In this document: in pieces, positions 16,930-24,869 of the stretch | Numbering within the stretch: position 1 is the first letter of the stretch | How the letters are laid out: the number at the start of each line of letters is the position of its first letter | DNA from: Acutalibacter sp. | GTDB taxonomy: Bacteria > Bacillota > Clostridia > Oscillospirales > Acutalibacteraceae | DNA: 64,000 bases | NCBI GenBank assembly: GCA_020025775.1 | Contig: JAHHRN010000002.1 | Location: forward strand, 124,001-188,000 | Direction: 5' to 3' | Notes under the pieces: generated by a model | Told to the model about the DNA's origin: nothing | Databases searched by the model: none | The model's input: only the letters and a program-made list of their open reading frames with translations | Program-made: the position numbers and the translations under genes

Positions 16930-17786
16930 AATATTTAGTTATGGAAGTTTCAACCAGCTATGCAGTGCTTTTGGATGAAGAAGGCAAAATGCTGTATGCG
17001 GCGAATTTGCATTATACCGTCGGTCAAACCGTAGAAAATCCGATTTTAATGCGAAATACCGAAGAAGTCGCACAAAGCGATGTAATACCGCTTGTACCGA
17101 AAAAATCAACAGTAAAACAGAGATTCCTAAAAGCACTTCTTCCTATCGCTGCCTGTCTGGTTTTATGTTTTTACAGTGTGTATTATATAAATTATGTGCA
17201 GCCCTATTCCACGATAACACTTTCCATCAATCCGCAGGTTGAAATGCAGTTGAGTCGCAGAGGCAGTGTAGTCGGTCTTCGAGGCTTAAATGCAGACGGC
17301 GAAAACCTTTTAGAAGGTTATATTCTTAAAACTAAAGATAAGCAGGAGGTTGCCAATGCCTTAGTGCTTCGTGCGGCAGAAATGGGCTATTTGAAAGAGG
17401 GCGGCACGGTTTCTTATACGATTGATGTTCCAAAGCCGGAGCTTTATTCACAGTATCAAGATGAATTAAAAGCATCCTATGACCATGAAATCTCTGATGA
17501 AATTGATTTCGATTTTGATTTGGATATTCATGAGGCGGACGATGATGACGATGACAACGATGATGATCGCGATGATTTGGAGGATAAAGACGACGATGAC
17601 GAAAAGGAGCATAAAGAAGACAAAAAACACGAAAAGAAACCGATAAAAGATCCGGGCAAAAACAAAGAAGAATCAAAACAAAATATAGATAAGACCGAAG
17701 ACGAAGAAGAAAACGAGATTGATGATGAAAATGATGACGAGGAAGATGAAGACGACGAGGACGATGATCTCAAAAAATCTTTTTAG
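16926..17786 (+). CDS. rsgI: Anti-sigma factor RsgI with acidic C-terminal tail
   Basis: A 286-residue type II membrane protein. Residues 1-45 match the RsgI_N domain that binds SigI (SYAVLLDEEGKMLYAANLHY). One membrane helix spans about 67-91. Outside, residues 95-170 form the RsgI periplasmic domain with LSINPQVEMQLSRRG and GLNADGENLL; the Asn102-Pro103 bond corresponds to the autoproteolysis site known in RsgI proteins. No carbohydrate-binding or protease module follows, unlike many RsgI proteins. Instead residues about 190-286 are a low-complexity tail of Asp, Glu and Lys, including a run of six Asp. I infer that cations, cell-wall polymer or charge could be the signal. Confidence 0.9.
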   Translation: MKYLVMEVSTSYAVLLDEEGKMLYAANLHYTVGQTVENPILMRNTEEVAQSDVIPLVPKKSTVKQRFLKALLPIAACLVLCFYSVYYINYVQPYSTITLSINPQVEMQLSRRGSVVGLRGLNADGENLLEGYILKTKDKQEVANALVLRAAEMGYLKEGGTVSYTIDVPKPELYSQYQDELKASYDHEISDEIDFDFDLDIHEADDDDDDNDDDRDDLEDKDDDDEKEHKEDKKHEKKPIKDPGKNKEESKQNIDKTEDEEENEIDDENDDEEDEDDEDDDLKKSF

Positions 17787-17792
17787 GCTTTG

Positions 17793-17853
17793 TGTAAAAA
17801 ATAAAAAAATCTTTTGTGACCCCCACTTTTAAAGTTCCCTGCACGTAACCTAT
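17793..17853 (+). promoter_or_regulatory. Predicted SigI-type promoter of the PepSY gene
   Basis: An A-tract (GTGTAAAAAATAAAAAAAT, about 17791-17809) precedes ACCCCCA (17819-17825) and CGTAACCTAT (17844-17853). A-tract, CCC and CGWA are the three known elements of SigI promoters. The predicted transcript would begin near 17855, about 30 bases before the start codon at 17886. Confidence 0.65.
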
Positions 17854-17885
17854 ATATGAAAGACAAACAGAAAGGAGTTTTTCAT

Positions 17886-19064
17886 ATGAAAACCAAAAAA
17901 ACATTTTATTCTGTATTATCCATTGCGCTCGCATTTGTTTTAGCATTTGCACTTGTGGCCATAAAAGGTCCGAGCATTCGTTCTATTGGTTCTTTTACCT
18001 TAAGAGTAAATCCCGAGCTTCGCATTTCTTATAACAAAGACGGCAACGTTACAAAGATTGAAGCTAAGAACGAAGATGGACAAAAGATTTTAGATGCGTG
18101 CAAGAGCTTTAGAGGTGTTTCCTGCGACGAAGCAGTGCAGACCCTTTTAAACAGCATCTATGCAAATGGCTATTTCGAAAACACGATTGATGGCAATCAA
18201 AGAAATATCGTTCTTATTTTAGATCCAAACTCCAAGCTTCCGAATGATTCTTTCCTTGAAAGCCTTCGCAACGATGCAGAGCAGACAGGTGAATCCTTGC
18301 ATCTTACCTCCAATGTCGTGGACATTAGTCAAAATGATTTTGCACCGCAGGCACCCAAAAATGAAACAGCAACAACAAATTGCTTAACCCTTGAAAAAGC
18401 AAAGAGCATTGCATTGGCACAGGTTGGCGTTGATCCTGCAGAAGCAAAGTTTATCTCCACCGATTTAGACAGAGAAGCAGGCTTTTTGGTCTATGAGCTG
18501 GAATTTGTAGCGGGTGGCCTTAAACATGAATATGATATCGACGCTTCCAACGGTACTATATTAAAGGCTGAGCATTCTGTTATGAATCGTCAAAAGCCCA
18601 GTGGTCCGGTAACACCCTCTATCTCCTTAGAAGAGGCAAAAGCGATTGCATTAAAGCATGCCGGTGTTTCTGCTGCAAATGCAAAGTTCGATGAAAAAGA
18701 ATGCGAATTTGACAAGCATGATGGCAAATACGAAGTTAAATTTACCAATGGCAAGTATGTATATTCCTTTGACATTGATGCTGTAACCGGTGCAATCTTG
18801 GAAGCTGAACAGAAAGATGCTGCTTATGTAGCTGCCCAGAAAGCAGAAGAGGCACAAGAAGATGCTATGGAAGCTGAAAAAGAGGCAGAGGAAGATGCCC
18901 AAGAGGCAAAAAAGGATGCCTTAGAAGATTTAAAAGATAAAAATGACAAATTCAAAGATGCTTTTGAAGACATCGACGATGACGATGATGAAGAAGATGA
19001 TGATGACGATAACGACATCGACGATGATGACGATGATGATGATGATGACGAAGACGATGATTAA
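17886..19064 (+). CDS. Secreted RsgI-domain, double PepSY, poly-Asp protein
   Basis: A 392-residue extracytoplasmic protein. Residues 7-27 are a signal peptide or anchor. Residues 36-145 repeat the RsgI extracytoplasmic domain (FTLRVNPELRISYNKDG, EAKNEDGQKIL) and keep its Asn42-Pro43. Two PepSY domains follow at about 166-230 and 246-310 (LEKAKSIALAQVGVDPAEAK; LEEAKAIALKHAGVSAANAK). Residues 312-360 are an Ala/Glu/Lys helix, and the last 30 are nearly all Asp. There is no SigI-binding domain, so it is not itself an anti-sigma factor. ATG at 17886 follows AAAGGAG; an upstream ATG at 17856 would fall at the expected transcript start. Function unknown; calcium binding or sequestration of an RsgI ligand are guesses. 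Confidence 0.85.
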   Translation: MKTKKTFYSVLSIALAFVLAFALVAIKGPSIRSIGSFTLRVNPELRISYNKDGNVTKIEAKNEDGQKILDACKSFRGVSCDEAVQTLLNSIYANGYFENTIDGNQRNIVLILDPNSKLPNDSFLESLRNDAEQTGESLHLTSNVVDISQNDFAPQAPKNETATTNCLTLEKAKSIALAQVGVDPAEAKFISTDLDREAGFLVYELEFVAGGLKHEYDIDASNGTILKAEHSVMNRQKPSGPVTPSISLEEAKAIALKHAGVSAANAKFDEKECEFDKHDGKYEVKFTNGKYVYSFDIDAVTGAILEAEQKDAAYVAAQKAEEAQEDAMEAEKEAEEDAQEAKKDALEDLKDKNDKFKDAFEDIDDDDDEEDDDDDNDIDDDDDDDDDDEDDD

Positions 19065-19103
19065 GCCTCTTCTTTAAAAAGCACTCGTATAATTTAAATA
19101 AAA

Positions 19104-19147
19104 AAGCTGTCCTCACGTGATACACAGTGAGGACAGCTTCCTTTTTA
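19104..19147 (+). terminator. Rho-independent terminator after the PepSY gene
   Basis: Perfect 13-base stem AAGCTGTCCTCAC / GTGAGGACAGCTT with a 10-base loop and a downstream T run. Confidence 0.9.
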
Positions 19148-19158
19148 TGGCTTTTTCA

Positions 19159-19187
19159 TTGACTTTCTAAAGAAAATATACTAAAAT
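19159..19187 (+). promoter_or_regulatory. SigA-type promoter of rnpB
   Basis: TTGACT, 17 bases, TAAAAT; the 5' end of the RNase P RNA helix P1 falls about eight bases downstream, as expected for the transcription start. Confidence 0.75.
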
Positions 19188-19195
19188 AAATATCA

Positions 19196-19523
19196 TGTGA
19201 GTGGACTGAGCAGTTGCGTGTGGAAACACATGAGGAAAGTCCGAGCATCATACAGCAGGGTAACGGCTAACAGCCGCCGAGGGCGACCTCCGGGACAGTG
19301 CATAGAGATATACCGCCGTTTTACGGTAAGGGTGGAAAGGCGAGGTAAGAGCTCACCGGCGTGCAGGTAACTGTACGGCCAAGTAAACCCTACCCGATGC
19401 AACATCGACTGAAGTTGTCAGCTGGGCAGATACTTCGAAGGATGGCTAAAGCGTATTGGTAACAGTGCGCGAAGATAGATAATTGCTTTAAAAGACAGAA
19501 CTCGGCTTACAGGTTCACTCACT
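19196..19523 (+). ncRNA. rnpB: RNase P RNA, bacterial type A
   Basis: About 328 bases. The universally conserved 5' block GAGGAAAGTCCGAGC (CRI/P4 region) occurs at 19229-19243. GTGCATAGAGATATACCGCC and the GGTAAGGGTGGAAAGGCGAG segment follow the type A consensus, and the 3' side ends with GACAGAACTCGGCTTACAGG. Helix P1 is formed by GTGAGTG at the 5' end and CACTCAC at the 3' end. The layout is type A rather than the Bacillus type B, as usual in Clostridia. The RNA is the catalytic part of the tRNA 5' processing enzyme. No clear terminator follows, so transcription may run on into the next genes. Confidence 0.95.
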
Positions 19524-19564
19524 TTATCTTCTTTACCGCATAGAATGCTATGAGGTGAGAAGTT

Positions 19565-19900
19565 ATGTTTCAAACATTTTTCGGGGCAATCGGTGTCGGT
19601 TTAGTTTTATTTGCGCTTTTAACGTTATGTTATGGCGCTTTTTTAAAACTTTCGATGCCGAAAAAGCATTTTAAGTATTATTTGGTGATTCCTGCCAAGC
19701 GTTCCGACCACGATGTTTGTGCGTCGGCTTATGCGGCTCGCATGAAAATGAGCTTTTTCGGCGATGAGGACTTCGGTTCTGTGGTTGTGTTAGATTGCGG
19801 TATGGAAGAAAGCCAGAAGCTAGTCGCCGAAAATATTTGTCGCGGAACAAACGGGATTTATCTTTGTGATTATAAAACCTTTGAGGATTTGACAAAATGA
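19565..19900 (+). CDS. Small membrane protein of unknown function
   Basis: A 111-residue protein that I do not recognise. Residues about 4-28 form one membrane helix; the rest is a small soluble alpha/beta-like domain (YYLVIPAKRSDHDVCASAYA, GSVVVLDCGMEESQKLV, GIYLCDYKTFEDL). A short CATAG-AATG-CTATG hairpin lies before the GAGGTGAG ribosome binding site. Its stop overlaps the recD2 start in ATGA, so the two are translationally coupled, which suggests but does not prove a link to DNA repair. Confidence 0.75.
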   Translation: MFQTFFGAIGVGLVLFALLTLCYGAFLKLSMPKKHFKYYLVIPAKRSDHDVCASAYAARMKMSFFGDEDFGSVVVLDCGMEESQKLVAENICRGTNGIYLCDYKTFEDLTK

Positions 19901-22143
19901 CAGTAGACGAGGGTAAAGAAGCCTTAAGCGGAACAGTAGAAGATATTAAATTCCGCAACGAACAAAACGGATATACGGTATTAGAAATCGGCTGTGAGGA
20001 TGAACTTGTCACAGCCGTTGGTGTTTTTACGGACATTTATGTGGGTGAAAGCGTCGAGCTTGCCGGAACATGGATGCACCATCCGACCTTCGGCAGGCAG
20101 TTTAAGGCGGATGCCTTTGTACGCCGTGCACCGCATACTACGGAACAGCTCTATCGTTATTTGGCCGCCGGTGCTGTTAAGGGAATCGGTCGGGCGACTG
20201 CCGAAAAAATTATAGAAAAATTCGGGGAAGATACCTTTGATATTCTAGAAAATCATCCCGAAAAGCTAGCAACAATCCGCGGCATATCTATAGAAAAAGC
20301 AGAGAAAATCCAAGAGAATTTTAAGCATCAAGCGGCGATTCGCCATATTATGATAGCTCTCGAAACTTATGGAATGACTCCAAGAGAATGCATAGTGGCA
20401 TTTGATGCGTTCGGTCCGAACACGGTAGAACGTGTGCTTCAGAATCCCTTTGAGCTTTGCGAAATCGGGGAAGGCATAGGCTTTGAGCGTGCAGAAATGA
20501 TTGCGCAGGCACTTCCTAATCCGCCGGCAGATTCTTGCCGTGTGCGCGCAGGCATTATTTATATTGTAAGGCGAAATCTTTATGCGAATGGGCACACCTG
20601 TATTCCGCGTGAAAAACTGATTAAAATTGCGGCGGCTTATCTTTCAGTCAGTGAAGATGAAGCCGATATACAAACTGATGCCCTCTTAGAACAAAAAAGC
20701 CTTATGGCGCACGAAATTTCCGGCCGGGAATTTATCTTTTTACGCAGTGCTTATCAAGATGAACAAACTATCAGTAAGCGTATCCAAGTCCTTTTAAAAT
20801 TTCCACCGCCACAGTCCGAGGCACTTGAAAAAGAGATTGATGAAATTGAAGTGCAAGATAAAATTACATATTCTGAGACACAGCGAAAGGCCATTAAAAC
20901 CGCTCTGGAACAGGGCATTTTAATTCTGACCGGCGGACCGGGTACCGGTAAAACCACAACTCTGAATGGAATTTTGCATCTGTTTGAAAAACAGGGCTTA
21001 AACGTTTCTTTGGCAGCACCTACAGGTAGAGCTGCGAAACGAATGACGGAGCTGACGGGCAGAGAAGCCAAGACCATGCACCGCCTGTTAGAGGTAGAAT
21101 GGGATAAACACGGACAGCCATATTTTCAAAAGAATTTACGCAATCCCTTAGAATGCGATGCTTTAATTTTAGATGAACTTTCGATGGTCGATATTCATCT
21201 TTTTGCAAGCCTTTTGGAAGCTTTACCCTTTGGCTGTCGCTTGGTCATGGTCGGTGATTCCGATCAGCTTCCGCCTGTCGGTGCCGGAAACGTTCTTTCT
21301 GATTTAATTGATAGCGAACTTTTGCCCGTGGTTGCTTTAAACGAAGTGTTCCGTCAGGCAATGAATAGCTTGATTATTATGAATGCACATGACATTGTGC
21401 GTGGCAAAATGCCCGAGCTCAAAAGAACCGATGCAGACTTTTTCTTCATGGAACGAAAAGCACCGTGGGATACCGCGAATACGGTTGCTGAGCTTTACAC
21501 GCAAAGATTGCCGAAAGCTTATGATTTTTCACCTCTGGAGGATATACAGGTGCTTTGTCCCTCCAAAAAAGGGGAGGTCGGTACTGTCAATCTCAACCGC
21601 CTTTTGCAAGAAAAGGTGAATCCGTCCGATAACGATAAAGAAGAAATCAAAGTTGGCTTCAGAATCTTCCGCGAGGGAGATAAAGTTATGCAGAATAAAA
21701 ATAATTATAACATCGGCTGGGATAAAGACGACGGCGAATCTGGTGAGGGGATTTTTAACGGCGATATCGGTTATATTGAAAAAATAAACGAACGAGCCGG
21801 AACTGTAAAAATTCTCTTCGATGACCGCCATGCAGTATATACCGGTGAAGAGTTATCCGAATTGGAATTAGCTTATGCGGTGACTGTACACAAAAGTCAG
21901 GGTAGTGAGTTTAAAGCGGTCATTTTACCTGTTATGGGTATACCGCAAACCCTTTGCTATCGCAATCTTTTATATACTGCAGTGACAAGAGCCAAAGAAA
22001 AGTTGATTTTGGTGGGAAATTCCAATATTGTAGCGCAAATGGTTGCGAATGATAAAAATACCCGTCGCTATTCTGCTTTACAAACCTTTTTAAAAGAAGG
22101 TATTCAAGTTTCTAAAGACGATACTGTAAAGCCGCTTCAATAA
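19897..22143 (+). CDS. recD2: RecD2-type SF1 DNA helicase
   Basis: A 748-residue helicase of the RecD2 family, found in bacteria without RecBC. An N-terminal OB-like domain (SGTVEDIKFRNEQNGYTVLE) is followed by helix-hairpin-helix repeats (residues about 90-215). The SF1B motor has Walker A GGPGTGKTTT near residue 348, Walker B ILDELSMVD, motif III GDSDQLPPVGAGNVL and motif V/VI YAVTVHKSQGSEFKAVILP with LLYTAVTRAKEKLI. RecD2 is a 5'-3' helicase in repair and replication fork maintenance. The window also encodes AddAB, so RecD2 is a stand-alone enzyme here. Confidence 0.95.
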   Translation: MTVDEGKEALSGTVEDIKFRNEQNGYTVLEIGCEDELVTAVGVFTDIYVGESVELAGTWMHHPTFGRQFKADAFVRRAPHTTEQLYRYLAAGAVKGIGRATAEKIIEKFGEDTFDILENHPEKLATIRGISIEKAEKIQENFKHQAAIRHIMIALETYGMTPRECIVAFDAFGPNTVERVLQNPFELCEIGEGIGFERAEMIAQALPNPPADSCRVRAGIIYIVRRNLYANGHTCIPREKLIKIAAAYLSVSEDEADIQTDALLEQKSLMAHEISGREFIFLRSAYQDEQTISKRIQVLLKFPPPQSEALEKEIDEIEVQDKITYSETQRKAIKTALEQGILILTGGPGTGKTTTLNGILHLFEKQGLNVSLAAPTGRAAKRMTELTGREAKTMHRLLEVEWDKHGQPYFQKNLRNPLECDALILDELSMVDIHLFASLLEALPFGCRLVMVGDSDQLPPVGAGNVLSDLIDSELLPVVALNEVFRQAMNSLIIMNAHDIVRGKMPELKRTDADFFFMERKAPWDTANTVAELYTQRLPKAYDFSPLEDIQVLCPSKKGEVGTVNLNRLLQEKVNPSDNDKEEIKVGFRIFREGDKVMQNKNNYNIGWDKDDGESGEGIFNGDIGYIEKINERAGTVKILFDDRHAVYTGEELSELELAYAVTVHKSQGSEFKAVILPVMGIPQTLCYRNLLYTAVTRAKEKLILVGNSNIVAQMVANDKNTRRYSALQTFLKEGIQVSKDDTVKPLQ

Positions 22144-22149
22144 AATAAA

Positions 22150-22186
22150 AAAAGACCGATTTCAGTTTGTCCGAAGTCGGTCTTTT
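22150..22186. terminator. Terminator between convergent recD2 and dnaC-like genes
   Basis: Stem AAAAGACCGATTTC / GAAGTCGGTCTTTT with one mismatch. A-rich and T-rich flanks allow function on both strands. Confidence 0.85.
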
Positions 22187-22208
22187 GTTTTTGTATTATT
22201 GTTATTCG

Positions 22209-23180
22209 TTAACGAAGCGCAATACGAATGTCTCCGCCACAGAAGTGTAAAACTGTATAACTGCCTAAAATACGAGAGGTGATACGGTCGGAATATTTTG
22301 CCTGTAATTCACTGAAATTCAAATTGGAACTGATAATGGTCGGCTTTCTGCGAAGACCTCTGGTGTTAATGATGTTGTAAATTTCAGAAACCGTATAAGA
22401 GGTGATAAACTCTGTGCCAAGATCATCCAAAATCAATAAATCACAGTCTAACAAAAGGGATTCTGTATCTGCATCTTCTGCTTTGCCGAAACGTTCTTTT
22501 TCAAGCTTAGAAAGCAGATTCTGTGTAGAACCGTAAACTACGCCATAGCCTTTTCGAATCGCTTCGGCAGCAATAGCAAGCGAAAGGTGCGTTTTGCCGA
22601 GACCTGTTTTTCCGTAAAGGAAAAGGCTGTTGGATTCCAAAGAGAAATTCTGCGCATAGCCTTTGCAAAAACGATAAATGCCTTCCATTTCTTCACGCGG
22701 AATCCGTCCGTTTTCATCCGGTGTGTTGGAATAAAGGGCGAGGGTAAAGCTATCAAAATCGCAAAGCGCAAGCGGTGTTTCATCTGCTAATTGTTTATAA
22801 GCCTGTTCTTTTAAAAGACGTTCATAGCAGGAACAGGTTTTATTGTCTACATAACCTTTATCTTCGCAAATGGGGCAGGTGTACTGCGGTGCGAGATAAT
22901 TTTCATCGTAGCCGAATTCTTTTAAAATTTCTTTGCGGCATTCCTGTAATTCCAAATTCTTTTTTGCAAGATTTTGAACAATCGCGGCAGCATTTTTACC
23001 GGCACCGATGGTTTTAATTGCCGAAAGGCCGGTTTCTGCCATTTGACGTTCAATATCAAGAATCTCCGGGCATTTTTTTGCAACTTCTGCTTTATGCGCA
23101 GCTGCAATTTGCTCTGCTTTTTGTCTTCGTTCTCTTAAAATTCTTTGCACAGTGGCATAGGTCTTTTTAGAATATCCCAT
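22209..23180 (-). CDS. DnaC/DnaI-like helicase loader ATPase
   Basis: A 323-residue AAA+ ATPase. The N-terminal third is a charged coiled coil followed by a cysteine cluster (CPICEDKGYVDNKTCSC, about residues 101-117) that probably binds zinc, as in DnaI. The ATPase domain has Walker A YGKTGLGKTHLSLAIA, Walker B LLILDDLGTEF and SSNLNFSEL with a sensor Arg near the C-terminus. It would load the replicative helicase onto DNA. ATG at 23180 is preferred to 23186 because GGAG is nine rather than three bases away. It follows the DnaD-domain gene closely, the usual primosome pairing in Firmicutes. Confidence 0.9.
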   Translation of the reverse strand: MGYSKKTYATVQRILRERRQKAEQIAAAHKAEVAKKCPEILDIERQMAETGLSAIKTIGAGKNAAAIVQNLAKKNLELQECRKEILKEFGYDENYLAPQYTCPICEDKGYVDNKTCSCYERLLKEQAYKQLADETPLALCDFDSFTLALYSNTPDENGRIPREEMEGIYRFCKGYAQNFSLESNSLFLYGKTGLGKTHLSLAIAAEAIRKGYGVVYGSTQNLLSKLEKERFGKAEDADTESLLLDCDLLILDDLGTEFITSYTVSEIYNIINTRGLRRKPTIISSNLNFSELQAKYSDRITSRILGSYTVLHFCGGDIRIALR

Positions 23181-23198
23181 TTTCATTAGCTCCAGTTT

Positions 23199-24212
23199 TT
23201 AGGATTGCTTTTTGCTTGAAAAAGTAGCTTTACGAACCGCCTCATCTAAATCAAAGGAGGTTTGTTTTTTGTGCGTAGCTGTAGATGTCGGAAGCGAAGT
23301 TTGTTTTTTCGCCTTCAGTGCATCTGCTTTGGATGTAAATCCGTTATCTTTCCAGTTCATTAAAACTTTATTTGCATAGTTAAAAGAGATTTTGCCGGTT
23401 CGTTCGGCAGCCTCTTCATAAGCGTCTAAAATCATTTCAAACGAAAAGCCGAGAGAAATCCAAGCACGCAAATATTCTGCCTGCTTTGTTGTGGGCTTGG
23501 GTGCTGTAATTCCGGTTGCCATACGTAATTTAGAAAAAAGCGCATCAACTTCAGAATCCTTCTGAATATATTCGTTTGCTTCTGTAATCGTGTTGATTTC
23601 CTTTTCTGCCCATATTTTACCGACTCTTGCAATGTTGGCACTGGAGCTTTTTCCAGTTTCCACCAAATGCTGCAATAAAGTTAAAATTACTTCTTTGGGT
23701 AAACCATAGGTATCCAAAAAGGTGAGGAGAGTACCTTGCATGTCCAGACCGAAGGTGCGTCCTAAAATGCACTGCGCTTCTGTGAATAAAGCACTGACTT
23801 CGCTGTCTTCGCGCATACGCGCAGCAATTTGCTCCATAGTGGGTTTGGCAAAGGTAATGGTAGGTAAGGTCTCTGCGCGATGTGTTGGTTTCGATTGCGC
23901 CGGTGTTTCCTTGAAGGAGTATGTAGGTTCTGCTTTTCTTTGTGCTTTGGGTACGAATTTTACATTCCCAGAATCATCGGTGAAAAGTAAAACACCTTTA
24001 GCAACCCAAAAATCAAGAGCGGCAAGCGCTGCATCAGCCGAAAGAGATAAAGCTTTCGTGAGTGCATCTAAAGAAATCGTTTCACTTGGATGCTTAAAAA
24101 TCCAAAGAATGGCAAGAAGACTTTCTTTCGAGGCCTCTTCGACTGCAATATTTAAAATGTCGGCGGGAACGGCGAACATATCACCGTAACAGTTGGGATT
24201 CGGTTTATACAT
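23199..24212 (-). CDS. DnaD-domain primosome protein
   Basis: A 337-residue protein. The N-terminal winged-helix region (about 20-90: ESLLAILWIFKHPSETISLD) resembles DnaD/DnaB N-domains. Two DnaD C-domain (DnaB_2-like) repeats follow at about 128-208 and 214-290; the second ends with FNYANKVLMNWKDNGF, the YxxxIxxxW-type signature of that domain. The C-terminus is basic and unstructured. DnaD proteins bind DNA and help the helicase loader at origins and stalled forks. It is 18 bases upstream of the dnaC-like gene in the same operon. Confidence 0.9.
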   Translation of the reverse strand: MYKPNPNCYGDMFAVPADILNIAVEEASKESLLAILWIFKHPSETISLDALTKALSLSADAALAALDFWVAKGVLLFTDDSGNVKFVPKAQRKAEPTYSFKETPAQSKPTHRAETLPTITFAKPTMEQIAARMREDSEVSALFTEAQCILGRTFGLDMQGTLLTFLDTYGLPKEVILTLLQHLVETGKSSSANIARVGKIWAEKEINTITEANEYIQKDSEVDALFSKLRMATGITAPKPTTKQAEYLRAWISLGFSFEMILDAYEEAAERTGKISFNYANKVLMNWKDNGFTSKADALKAKKQTSLPTSTATHKKQTSFDLDEAVRKATFSSKKQS

Positions 24213-24242
24213 AGGTGCTTTCCTTTATCATAAAATCAAAAA

Positions 24243-24869
24243 TTAAATTTTCTTTTTACAAAATTCCTGCATACAGCATTTTTCACAGTTGGCTTTTCTA
24301 GCTGTGCAGACTGCTCTGCCGTGTAAAACGGTGCGATGACAAAAGTCATTGCTTTCTTCTGGCGGCAAAAGCTTTCTGAGTGCAGTTTCCACCTTGACGG
24401 GATCTTTGGTTTCAACTAAACCGATGCGGTTTGCAAGACGAATTAAATGCGTATCTGTCACAACGGCGGGCTTTTTATAAATGTCGCCCATAATTAAATT
24501 GGCGGTTTTTCTGCCCACACCTTGTAAACTGGTTAAGTCTTCTATGGTATCGGGTACTTTACCGCCGAATTGGTCTCGGATTTGCTGAGCCATTGTAACA
24601 ATATCTTTGGCTTTCGTGTGGTAGAAGCCACAGGAACGAATCAAATCTTCAACTTCTAAAACGTCGGCGTTACAATAATCCTCTAAGGTAGGATAACGGC
24701 TGAAAAGCGCCGGTGTAACTAAATTAACGCGTGCATCTGTACACTGAGCGGAAAGTCGAGTTGCGATTAAAAGCTCTAAGGGATTGGAAGCTGTCAAGGA
24801 GCAAAGCGCATCCGGATATTCTGTTTTTAAGGCTTCAACGGCTTTTAAAGCCAATTCTTTCTTGGTCAT
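24243..24869 (-). CDS. nth: Endonuclease III
   Basis: A 208-residue bifunctional DNA glycosylase/AP lyase of normal length. The helix-hairpin-helix LTSLQGVGRKTANLIMGD carries the catalytic Lys and VVTDTHLIRLANRIGL the catalytic Asp. The C-terminal cluster motif C-x6-C-x2-C-x5-C (CTARKANCEKCCMQEFC) binds [4Fe-4S]. It removes oxidised pyrimidines. Its start overlaps the stop of the xre gene by four bases, so it is translationally coupled to a regulator, and dnaD and dnaC follow. Confidence 0.96.
   Translation of the reverse strand: MTKKELALKAVEALKTEYPDALCSLTASNPLELLIATRLSAQCTDARVNLVTPALFSRYPTLEDYCNADVLEVEDLIRSCGFYHTKAKDIVTMAQQIRDQFGGKVPDTIEDLTSLQGVGRKTANLIMGDIYKKPAVVTDTHLIRLANRIGLVETKDPVKVETALRKLLPPEESNDFCHRTVLHGRAVCTARKANCEKCCMQEFCKKKI

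Noticed and set aside
17528..17773. Minus-strand open frame of almost only Ser
   Set aside because: It is the complement of the Asp-rich RsgI tail; GAT/GAC read backwards gives Ser codons. No ribosome binding site.
18824..19018. Minus-strand Ser/Ala-rich open frame
   Set aside because: Shadow of the Asp/Glu/Ala-rich end of the PepSY protein.
19193..19405. Minus-strand open frame of 70 residues
   Set aside because: Lies inside the RNase P RNA gene, whose conserved structure explains the sequence.
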